From Trichostrongylus colubriformis (lineage: Eukaryota > Nematoda > Chromadorea > Rhabditida > Trichostrongylidae), in contig OZ022257.1 of NCBI GenBank assembly GCA_963978905.1, positions 44,774,203 through 44,838,202 of the forward strand: a stretch of 64,000 bases of DNA, given 5' to 3'. The notes under the pieces were generated by a model. It had not been told where the DNA came from. It did not search any database and worked only from the letters and a program-made list of their open reading frames with translations. Positions 33,801 to 45,862 of the stretch are shown here, piece by piece; within the stretch, counting starts at the first letter, position 1; each line of letters opens with the position of its first letter. Made by a program: the position numbers and the translations under genes.

Positions 33801-35883
33801 GGACCAATTGGTAATAATAATCAAGTCCGACCAATATGTGCGGATTTTGATGTTCTCCTCGAACACGTGGATTACACACGCAAAGTTCGTTCAGTTGGAG
33901 AAATTGTTTGTCTTCTGGTGACAGTTTCACCGATGAAAATCCATTCGTAATTATCGGTTTTGTTTGTGCTCTTATGATAAGTTCCATGCCATAAGCAGTA
34001 CATATTTTGAGCGTTACAACACTACTTTGAAACTTTTCCGTGTGTCCGCCGATGCCAGACATGGCACAAATCTCAGAAGATTCTTTGGGAAGTGCGAGGT
34101 CATATGCCGTTTGTTCCCTAATGAGAGTTTTCTGAGCTCCCGTATCGAAAAAGAATAGTATTTTTTCGAATTGGTTTGTGTTGTTATTCCAGACGCTACC
34201 TTCTGCGGTCATTAAGACAATCTGTTCCTTGTTCCTGGAATCATTATTGCCCGTGTAGTCAGAGTTAACGCAGGCGTTATTGGCCGTTGGTCTACCTTGC
34301 CAGGGTCTATTATTTCGTGCGTCATTTGAACCGTTATTAGTCCACGGCTGCCTTTCACCTTTATTGTAGAAGGGGTTTTTCTGTTCTGGTTGACCATTTG
34401 TTCTAGGTTGGAAACCTGATCTTTGTCTGTGTTCATTGCCAGAACCAGAGCTCTTTTGCGGCGGACCTGAGGCAAAGCACAAGCTGATGTCATGCATCTG
34501 CTTACAGCGCGGGCAATTGTGCTTGGGGCATTCGCTGCTTTTGTGGCTGTCGGTGAAGCATTTCCAGCATCGCTGCTCTTTTTTCACCACGTTTCTTCGT
34601 TCGTTGATGTCTACCACAGTTCGGCAGACGTTCGATGCGTGACTGCCGTTTTTGCAAAATACGCATTTTGTTGATTCACTATCAGATTGTTCTCTGTAGG
34701 ATCTGACCTTTTTCCCGTTAAGGTCATGTTTGGGAAAATTCCGTAGTCTTGACTCTACGTATTTTTTTGCTTCAATTTGCTTTTCTAGCTCGTCCATTAT
34801 GTCGTCAATTTTGACTTCTTCCTTTTCTTGAGTTGCAATAAGGACATTTTTCACTATGCTGTATGGAAACTTCTCGAGTATCTTCTCGGTCCATAAAGCG
34901 TCTTGCGCAGAGCGTATGTCTTGACCTGCTGATACCATTTGGTTGATTAGCATTCTGATTTTGTCAAAGACATTGTTGCAGGCGTCCGCATTATTTGCTG
35001 CTGGACGCATATCGATTAACTTCTGTACCACCTTTGCTCTGTTTATGGGCTTGTTGCCATACTTTTTCTTCAGAGCTTCGGTCATCCAACCATAATTTTT
35101 TGGAAGTAGTTGTATACCCTTCACAGCGATTTCCGCTTTTCCGCGAAGGCTGTCTTTAAGGAGTAACATTTTTTCAACTGTGCTCAACACTTTGTTTTCA
35201 TGTACAAGTGTTTGGAAGACTGCCCAGAACTCTGGGAATTCTTCCTCGTCGCCGTAGAATTTTGGCATTTGTAACTGACTCGGTTTTAGTGTGCGACAGA
35301 TTACATCCTCTGTGTCACATATGTTGTCAGAAAGATCTTCTGACAACCACGCGGAGTCATGCTCGCAAATAGAGCTATTATCGAGCTCTCCTGAGGGGTG
35401 CTTTTTCAAATTGACATCCTTTTTTGTGTCGGATGTCTTATGATTTTTATTTGGGTTCACTTCGCTTCTTTGCGGATCGACCCCCAACACTTGAGCGAGT
35501 TTATGCAGCTTGTTTCTGCTTTCTGTTAATCGTGCTTCTAACACGTATATCATTTCATTGGCACGGGCTATCTTTTCCGTGAACTGATATTCTAAATCGA
35601 TATCTTCGATTTCATTAATAAGGTCTTTTTTGTTACCCTTAGTTTTTGAATCGTCGAACTCTTTCTCGAGTTTGTCGACGAGAGATTGCAGGGAATCCCT
35701 ACTTGATTTGATGATTTTTATTCCTCCAGCAATTAGGTTCACTGCGTTAGAATACTCATCGTATTGCATACGGTCATCGCCCTCGGGATTTATTTCCTCT
35801 GTGTACGATGTGTATTTATCGAGAAGAGTGTTAAGCGTTTTTGCGCTGAATCCAATAGGTTTCTTATGGAAAATCAGTGTCAT
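27898..35883 (-). CDS. BEL/Pao gag-pol-env polyprotein
   Basis: One frame of 2661 aa. A coiled-coil-like N-terminus is followed by a DUF1759-type gag domain (about 200-380) and three CCHC-type knuckles (407-469). The retroviral aspartic protease has DTGA at 580-583. The RT has LLCDIQAAFTQIRL, RLPFGLTASPS and YVDN at 1015-1018, where most RTs have YxDD. RNase H lies at about 1180-1300. Integrase has an HHCC finger (about 1510-1550) and D1581, D1640, E1692, followed by a DUF5641-like tail. From Met1969 the chain becomes envelope-like: hydrophobic leader, Cys-rich segment, membrane span (about 2075-2100), second hydrophobic leader (about 2130), long Cys-rich ectodomain resembling phlebovirus Gc (GCYKC near 2485) and a C-terminal membrane anchor (about 2600-2655). 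The start is the first ATG after the leader, about 160 bp past the 5' LTR. No stop or frameshift separates gag, pol and env; env may be made from a spliced RNA or by cleavage (inference). Confidence 0.95.
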   Translation of the reverse strand: MTLIFHKKPIGFSAKTLNTLLDKYTSYTEEINPEGDDRMQYDEYSNAVNLIAGGIKIIKSSRDSLQSLVDKLEKEFDDSKTKGNKKDLINEIEDIDLEYQFTEKIARANEMIYVLEARLTESRNKLHKLAQVLGVDPQRSEVNPNKNHKTSDTKKDVNLKKHPSGELDNSSICEHDSAWLSEDLSDNICDTEDVICRTLKPSQLQMPKFYGDEEEFPEFWAVFQTLVHENKVLSTVEKMLLLKDSLRGKAEIAVKGIQLLPKNYGWMTEALKKKYGNKPINRAKVVQKLIDMRPAANNADACNNVFDKIRMLINQMVSAGQDIRSAQDALWTEKILEKFPYSIVKNVLIATQEKEEVKIDDIMDELEKQIEAKKYVESRLRNFPKHDLNGKKVRSYREQSDSESTKCVFCKNGSHASNVCRTVVDINERRNVVKKEQRCWKCFTDSHKSSECPKHNCPRCKQMHDISLCFASGPPQKSSGSGNEHRQRSGFQPRTNGQPEQKNPFYNKGERQPWTNNGSNDARNNRPWQGRPTANNACVNSDYTGNNDSRNKEQIVLMTAEGSVWNNNTNQFEKILFFFDTGAQKTLIREQTAYDLALPKESSEICAMSGIGGHTEKFQSSVVTLKICTAYGMELIIRAQTKPIITNGFSSVKLSPEDKQFLQLNELCVCNPRVRGEHQNPHILVGLDYYYQLVPPNSISLQMPSGLHIAKTIFGPSIHGRGILSTKQLANTAQSDGRGLVSNDLENDAVLQQLTVINEPTEAELLNKLFELQGLGISPNELIREENTFSYYQMYSKRIQFNNGIVTAPLPLKDNVVDLTDNYAIAYRRLISLRKHLQANKEQQKCYTQTFQDYISTKVVECADENTPDSVGCYYMPHSGVWRPAKAKPLRIVFDASSKRCGQLSLNDTIYTGESFVNKIHDILIASRTGKIILLCDIQAAFTQIRLQEEHKDLCRFLWFKDANKSPTRDNIQEYRFTRLPFGLTASPSILNMVILAYLNHKNTEIAKEIMDHLYVDNILLRANTVEEALQKYKDSKAIFAEIGMNLREYISNSSEVNAGIPENDRLKGTVIKLLGVEYNIETDEFQGNIQITQKDRLTKRDIVSQLNSTYDPIGMMGPLLIKMKSLMREIYDTAIEWNDPVSSELRRRWNNACQEVNNVSIRIPRAITNLDDVGKDYTLWIFCDASKIAIAACAYLQDSATNVVSQLISGKTRLTPKKRVQTIPRLEMLAILIGMRLAKTLLNKLGTNNSTLCIASDSEIALAWLKSTRKLPPFVTNQKERIAQLKQLIEETGKTSVHFYHVPTHYNPADAGTRGLTACTIANHDWVRGPRWLEKGPKCSPLRSIANFKETGDVINTDEAIPPNMIISYPMLTTPNQLLIDTTRFSRYTRVLRVLVMVGKTLSKWVHQCNLNRSTNIIVKNLSVFTQAQQICSEDIANAEKLLLVSEHRNINLEELRRRFPHMSIVRDQNEVIRYESRIPNAILPHDTKWPIYIPNNSDLARLLVEHTHRTNAHCGRDHVLALIRQRFWIPQPSRVAKKLLKNCVTCKRCHGLPFGAPDMPPLPKDRVVIAKPFQNVGCDFLGPYDSKEMTKMYVCLYTCLTTRAVHLEVVENMTATAFLNSFTRFISRRGVPKLIRTDCGTNFKLGQAVIENLFQNNDTNDHSVMSYSASEGIKWVFNPPSAPWMGGVWERLVGSVKRCFSKAIGRKKLTFTEMATAITRIEAIINTRPLTKVSLTDLDEIPLRPIDFLQGNIKFALPSATQLIDWSDRDFDPELIQSISQAKEAIISSETIAAKFWERWNMEYLTAMRDSHTKNLDQPRHVTKYPQLGEIVIIEQDYLPRGNWFYGKIVELIKSADGMIRSAKVKMPNHTVLHRPLNKIYPLEIRSCGEAVEEGLDADQTVTQSRSREEDNNGESNTAELTTPLGPSRRNPERASKTRAYDVIQNYERNLDSPSSQASTYFSKWTMLTILLCVISAVSADNSLICADGSAVVNIQNASFELCFNRECRIFTNAARKLVLKIPASPLHKLAIVSTRILKSNSTETVECPPTAFCEHASQLMTTSLIGNPHCWPIGAIATIAITAYILGAIILLCVRFIHQLVNKRSTNTQTAQEVVIMNSFNPRPLSVYTRVTTTVAILAMLSISEACQHGYMRHTVEMVCNNKGNCSYEYNQEVLFNHIHSELCINARYENKTIGVIKIRQKPLQLTCSKVSQFFTRETRHQIFHITRCAEAGSCTQNRCNTLKPHENIEELKRVSKYPGYSACENTYGGLLSGCLLPVSACSFIKVAHIPTSKSIYEVLNCEEWIPLIEFEVEFRVHKLERNRQVTLMPYITQSFEEISLTVISIQKPDTPLFDQRYAVSEKDALIIPNNFELPVRCTTADMAANHFVNCSNQMVCNCKSYKTPKTCHCPQHSIYDVRAEVENRLPIYTPVVEISSKNWQIYAHSTKSEVTLAIKSSILINSAEFVVEQKCFIELSPVTGCYKCQEGAEVTAFCTTALESVVTVQCENTAFTIDCDPSNRTTKVALQFSKSLITQKCFVICDKTEVLLELKGQLHYHVRYFPQPVFDDNNDYATTWPSFKDFHFPDLEPVVNVLKNKWKVTLLALGVTATALGITYMFGPVAIIIILRIIGSMIQIVVKVAKDVAIRTRICLQNTLK

Positions 35884-36027
35884 TTCGCTTTTCTTCTCTT
35901 ATTCTTATTAGTTTTTTTTTGGTTCTTGTTCTCAACGGATTTTCCGGAGTAGGTGTTACCGATTATGGTAAAGTTTTCCAAGTTTCGACGGATTTAACCG
36001 GAGAAACGGGAATATAGGCTTGTTTTA

Positions 36028-36039
36028 GCCGATGCACCA
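36028..36039 (-). promoter_or_regulatory. Primer-binding site, tRNA-Gly-like
   Basis: Three bases inside the 5' LTR the plus strand reads gccgatgcacca, equal to the 3' end of a typical eukaryotic tRNA-Gly(GCC) including CCA; the element strand is its complement. The next bases inward do not match, so the contact is 12 nt. Confidence 0.65.
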
Positions 36040-36042
36040 AAA

Positions 36043-36301
36043 TGTCCCGCTTTGTGGGGATCTAATAGTGTTCCCAGAGTGTTTGCCTCTGTAGAAACAA
36101 TACCGTGGTGGTTGGAATATTTATTTAGTGAATCGCCGGCTGTAGTAGCTGGCTGGGCAGAACAAGAACCTCGTATCAGCGGGCCGTCTTCTTTTATACG
36201 GACCCTTACTGATACGGGGGAACAATTATGGCATATGATAAAAAGGGTCAAAGGGTTAGGCATACATTACAAGGGGTCGAAGGGTCACGCGGAGCGAGAC
36301 A
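36043..36301 (-). repeat. 5' LTR of the BEL/Pao element
   Basis: 259 bp with TG...CA ends; identical by eye to 27442-27700 and followed by the target duplicate CCGTC at 36302-36306. Confidence 0.95.
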
Positions 36302-36353
36302 CCGTCTCTGCCGGTGCCGGCGTCGGTGCACAAAGTATAAACGCGGCCAACGG

Positions 36354-37631
36354 CAAGCCACGTCTTTCCCTACCTCCATCCACGCCACATTGGCATTGAC
36401 CCCGCTCAAGTAAGAGTGCGCATGACAGCACGAGCGACTTTGCGATTGTGCCATACCCAGCCCAAAAAAACTCGCGGAGCTGCGACGTCGCAAGTCTCGG
36501 AATCGCACAATCGCAAAATCTAGAGGTTAGACGGTTGCCTGATTTTGTAAACACTCGCAACCAAATAAACAAAATTCCAAACTATTTGCTTTTGTACCCC
36601 ACCATTTCGCAACTCTCTTATCTTCTTCTATTTCTTCGAAGAGTTATTGGAAATCTTTTTAGGCATTGCCCTAATTCCCAAGAAGACTTACCGCGACGTC
36701 ACTGTTGTCAATAATCTGCACTTTTCCTCCTCACAGTTCATTTGACGCCTATTTAAGAAGGTGCGGATACTTTGTGCTGCTTATCCTTTTACGTTTTAGC
36801 TATGCTCTTTCCTTCCTTTTTTCATTAGAAAATTTTCTTATTTTTTTTCGTATCGAGTTATGGACCTATAGTTTTATTTTGGTAAGAGTTTTGAGCTTCT
36901 GTTTTTGTGGTAGTTTTCTTAGTTTTTGTTTCACTGATTCCCGGATCTCCGTGAGATGCTTCAGTGTAAGTGCAGCTTCGAGGGATCTATAAGCATCGCT
37001 TTAGGCTGACAGATTGCTACGTGGGTTCGGGAGCCTGCGAATTCCTTTGTTCCCCGCTTTTCTCTCTTTTGTCGTGAAAATCGCACTGAAAGAGAAACAG
37101 GATCTGGTCGATGGGATGTGGCGTTCCGATCGTAAAGTGCTACGGTCCGCATATTGACTTGTGTTAGATGAAATGCATTATCGTTTGTCGATGCATTTCA
37201 TGTAACATTCTGTGCTGCCTGCTCAATCTCTGTATAACTAAAGGCTTTCAGCTCGCATTCTCACCAGTCATTTTGTGAATAAAATGTAAATTGTATTCGC
37301 ATATAAAAGCGCAATTTCGCCTTCGACAGTTCATATTCCTAGTTTTCGTAGGTTATTACTGTAAACCATAAACTTCCTTCCGTTTGCAGTGGTAATTAAA
37401 GATCATTCCTCTTCTCCATTCATTTATCTCCATTTTTTCGTTATTGATTCTCGAAATATAATAGATTTGTTTTAAGGCGATTGGAGCTTAGAATTGTCAA
37501 GCTGGTCATACTGGATAGAAAAATCTTTTTGCGAAGTATATACCGTAGGGTTGGGGAATACATCAGCTCAAATACAATGCTCAGAACGGGGACTTAAAAC
37601 AAAGCAATTGCAGACAAACTCTCAAGCTTGT
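36354..37631. other. Intergenic, upstream of the DNJ-2 homologue
   Basis: No gene seen. A perfect 13-bp inverted repeat (tttgcgattgtgc at 36439-36451, gcacaatcgcaaa at 36505-36517) could be a small transposon end pair or hairpin. A TTGCAG at 37608-37613, 18 bases before the next start codon, is a candidate spliced-leader acceptor. Confidence 0.5.
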
Positions 37632-42173
<4,542 letters not shown>

Positions 42174-43412
42174 TCCTATGCAATACATGCTTATAGAGAT
42201 TAATAATCTGTGTAATTGTCTACGAATTACACCTAGGGTTCGGGTGGTCTAGCTGTGGTACATATTCTGTTGTTAATTGTGGTGTTACTGGTAATTTACG
42301 TTGTTATTTATTCGAAGGAAAGATTGTGAAACAAAGTTAACATGCAATAGGAAACAGATAATGATGAATTCGTCCTGACAACGAGGTAACTAGCAAAATT
42401 ATGGATGAGCTATTCCTGTTATATCGCGATACTCTCGTAGGATTGTTTAACATGGAGCCTTTTGGTGTCATCTTGTTGAATTATTTATTGATGAATTATG
42501 ATATCAAATCATTACAGAGTTTGTTATAAGTTCATAGCGGTTTACCTTCCTTGGAGCATAAAAAAACAACGCTGATCAGAGTAAATTTGTTCAAAGACAC
42601 AATTTGATCTACTCCATGCCTTTCGTTGATAATGTTTCAGTGCTAACTTTTCGGGGTTAATGCCAATTTTTTAAAACATAATGAAGTTTCAAAAAAGGTT
42701 CTGCTCTTTCCGTGAAGTTGGCTTTATGTTGTATGAGAACAGAGCCGAACCACATGGGGTTCTTGCAGTTTTTTAGCGCTCCAAAACCTGAACCGGTGTC
42801 GTCCACATTTTGGCGACGAGTGGGGTGGGGGGTTCAGGTCACTGTTGGCGGCGCGCATCGGCCCTCCCGAACTCCGAATTTTTGATAGTGTGTTCGTGGT
42901 AACTTATAGCCATCGCTATTGCATACGAACTCTACTAACTGTTAGTGCTACGATATTAAATTTTGGAAGTTCAGAAGGACCAGAAGGTTTTAGGTTAAAT
43001 CGCAAAGTCTGACGGCGGCCTTCGGAGCGCGTCCACGCCAAGTACTACCTCGAAGCCCCATTCTGGAGCGAGCGGTGCCCGTGGGAGAGCCGCTGCATTC
43101 TAACTTCAGCATGAACGACGAGCTACAGTATGCTCGGACGCGCACTTTATTGTAGCGTATTCACATGGCCATATTGGTCCTAACGTCAAAAACTTGGTGG
43201 CATATTGGAATTTGCTTAACATGTTGAAGAACAGCATAAGTGGTGGTACTCAATGTACAATCATGTGAAGCGAATGCAGATATGCAATAAGAATACGATT
43301 TCACACACTTCTGCGCGAATCTTCGGATCTGCATTAGTGCGAGATTCAGAATCACGAATTAGTCCATCCTGTTGGAAGCTGCTATTCATTTTGGAATGGA
43401 TGGTGTGAAGGA

Positions 43413-43594
43413 GGCCGCGGTCATGCTCACCGCCTGTAGGGCGTGGCTGCGTTCACAGGCAGCGAGGGAGAGTGGCACGAAGGCGGTGCAGAGATGACGC
43501 AGGCAACGAGGCAGGGTGTGGAGACGCAGAGATAGCTAAACCACTTCCCACAGTTCATCCACTTCAGCCACGCATCGCAAAGTGCGACCGCGGC
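43413..43594. repeat. GC-rich miniature inverted-repeat element
   Basis: Left end ggccgcggtcatgctcaccg, right end cgcaaagtgcgaccgcggcc, interior tagggcgtggctgcgttcac; same family as 7032, 18949 and 50190. Confidence 0.65.
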
Positions 43595-43779
43595 CGAATG
43601 GTTGCTATTGGGTATGTACGTGGGTCACCGATACGTGGCCTGATATGAGTTTGCTCGGTTGCGTGAGGCGGTGTGGTCGGTCACCATGCTCTGGTTTGAC
43701 AGCAATCGCATCAATGGCATACTCACATAATCGTAAATGTATGCCAATGAAATCGGATATAAACTAAACCACGCACTGA

Positions 43780-43935
43780 ACGCCGGGTTTTCTTCGGCAA
43801 CACGCTTCCCGCCGCGAGGGCAGACACCAGACAGGTCAGAGTACGCGACGCAAAGCTCCTTCCCTGAAAAGGCTCAGGCAAATCCGAAAGACCCAGACGG
43901 CGAAGGACGACATAGACGCAGGGTTACGCAATCAC
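43780..43935 (+). repeat. Dispersed repeat, copy 1
   Basis: Shares cttcggcaacacgcttcccg, gtcagagtacgcgacg and aagctccttccc in the same order with 49978-50130. In both places a GC-rich MITE lies within about 200 bp, on opposite sides. Confidence 0.65.
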
Positions 43936-44945
43936 GGCCGGCGATCAGTGCGTGCATCAGCTGCGATCAATGAATCATCGGAAGTGGTTTAGCTATCTGA
44001 ATGTAAAGTCCCATGATGAGTTAAAAGAGCAGTATAAGTACTATAAGACATCTTGTAGAATCCGAATGCCTTATAAAGCTCTTGATGAAAATGTAACTTA
44101 CAGCTCAGATCAAGTTTATGCTGAGGAATAGTACTTCCTCGTTGGTCAGACCTGAGCCCATCCTTTTACGCCATTTGCTGAGCAGTTCCATGCACTGCTA
44201 CGCCACGTTTCGCTTTCCTCTCAAATGGGAGGTGTATCACACATCACAATCCATATGTTGTTCTAAAAAACAACGCATTTACACATTGCTGTGAGCAGAA
44301 ATTTCGTAATTGTAGGAACATATAACTTTGTGAAACGAAGTTCAATAAAGCCGCCAGTTTTCCTACGGAGACCTCCAGTTCTGATCTTTTTTGCAGTGTG
44401 ATATAGCCATGCACAGCCTAACTCAGTGCGCTAGAAAGAATAGCTCTTTCGATTCGATAGAAAACCAAATCTCAGTGTGGTTGAGGGAAGTACGCACCAG
44501 TAAAATCACAATTCCCGCCTCGCGAGGTTTACTATAGCCCATCGTTCGTGCGAAGTTGGCTGCTTGTCAGTTAGAGTGACCTGACACCCATCCGGATTCT
44601 TGTGCAGTATTAATACAACAATGGAGCGAATACTAAAATAACTAAATCAACCATATTCCACTATGAGCATCCCTATTGCGAGATCAAACATTTAATGTAG
44701 CCGAAAAGAATGCAGAACATCAATGTTTCCTCATCAAGGTAGCTTCCAAGTTACGCATCGTATCGCATCACAAACACGACACTGTACAGGAAAAGTTCCC
44801 TATAGTAAGTATACCAGTTCCATGGCACGCGATGGGCCACAAAATATGTCCACAGAGAGGTGGACGGCAGTCCCACGACCTTCCACTAGGTTTAGTTACC
44901 GACACAATCAATTTCAGTTCATTAGGGTGAATGCACAGTGGGTGT

Positions 44946-45086
44946 ATGTCGTTTGGCGCGGCCCCTAATTTGCCAATGGGGCGCATGGGCCGTCTGGACT
45001 CTCCCAGATTTACCTAAGCTTTTTTAGGGGAGGAGCTTTGGCAGTGCCCCATTGGCAAAGAAGCTCCAAGGGGCCGCGCCAAACGA
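44946..45086. repeat. 141-bp inverted-repeat element
   Basis: Perfect 19-bp termini (GTCGTTTGGCGCGGCCCCT and its complement) enclose a second imperfect palindrome (tttgccaatggggc ... gccccattggcaaa). A fold-back MITE. A related end, aaggggccgcgcc, occurs near 50410. Confidence 0.75.
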
Positions 45087-45862
45087 CCGTCTCCCTGCAC
45101 CGTTGCTTATTGTGCCATTATCGTGCTCTAATCGAACACCATGACAGCTCGTCGAGTACTAGACAACTAACACTTTTTCCTTTTTGGTGAAACGGTCCAC
45201 CCTTGGAAGTGTATCATGATGTCACAATCGTGCTGTTTGCGGCTTCCATGTATGGCAAAAGTATGCTTATAGTGACGTGAAGGCAATTAGAACTCAGCCT
45301 GTGGCAAACACGGGAAATGTGTTGGCGAGCATTACTCCCATCTTCATTCTCCACTCGGTACACTTTCAACGTGTGGGCTACATGTCTGGTGTCTGACCTT
45401 GCGGCATAGACTGCGGGAAAATTGTTAGTTATCCCTACGTGCCGCTCGCAGTGACGTCGATCATCCTTGATATTTTGCATATCGCTTTTCATATGTGCAT
45501 AACTGCTTGCCAACGCGGCAAATGCGCTTTATCGAACGGATCCAGCTATTGTGTTCATAATTCAATCCATTCCTCATACTGCCTCAGTATTCCGAATATA
45601 AACTAGACACTCATGCTCTGCTACTCCTCAGGAAACGTGCACGGGGTCAATTGCCTGAGCTTAGGCTAGAACTCATATCCCTTCTGACATGAAAAATCAT
45701 CTACCAAAGCAGAAAAGAGGAAAGGAGCTTGGACGTCGATGTTTCCTCGCCCTACATCAGTTGACCCCGTGCACGAATATGGCCTCATTTCCTTCGTCCC
45801 TTTCCGTTCCACTGACAAATCGGTCCGTCCATATTAATAATAGCTGTCTGTTTCAGGCTTCC

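Larger units (their letters stand above)
27442..36301 (-). mobile_element. Intact BEL/Pao LTR retrotransposon with envelope-like domain
   Basis: An 8860-bp element on the minus strand: 5' LTR 36043-36301, primer site 36028-36039, single open frame 35883-27898, purine-rich tract 27701-27715, 3' LTR 27442-27700. The two 259-bp LTRs show no difference by eye, and both flanks carry CCGTC (27437-27441 and 36302-36306), a 5-bp target duplication normal for BEL/Pao. Identical LTRs plus an uninterrupted 2661-codon frame point to very recent insertion. Envelope-bearing BEL/Pao elements of nematodes (Cer-type) are known to carry a phlebovirus-like glycoprotein; this copy fits that group. Confidence 0.95.
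27087..36353. repeat. GC-rich fold-back repeat interrupted by the BEL element
   Basis: With the retrotransposon (27442-36301) and one copy of its 5-bp duplication removed, the flanks form one palindromic repeat of about 400 bp. The left arm runs gaggccgcgtttatactttg ... ggcgttaaaatcagg ... gtttgtgaaacc ... atgatcatggcgag. The right arm repeats these inverted and ends cacaaagtataaacgcggcc at about 36353. The outer termini match the dispersed GC-rich MITE family. Confidence 0.65.
42174..45862. other. Intergenic with several repeats
   Basis: No gene recognised. It holds a GC-rich MITE (43413-43594), a dispersed repeat (43780-43935) and a short inverted-repeat element (44946-45086). Small frames on both strands around 44676-45513 show no domain. 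TTTCAG at 45851-45856 belongs to the next gene. Confidence 0.5.
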
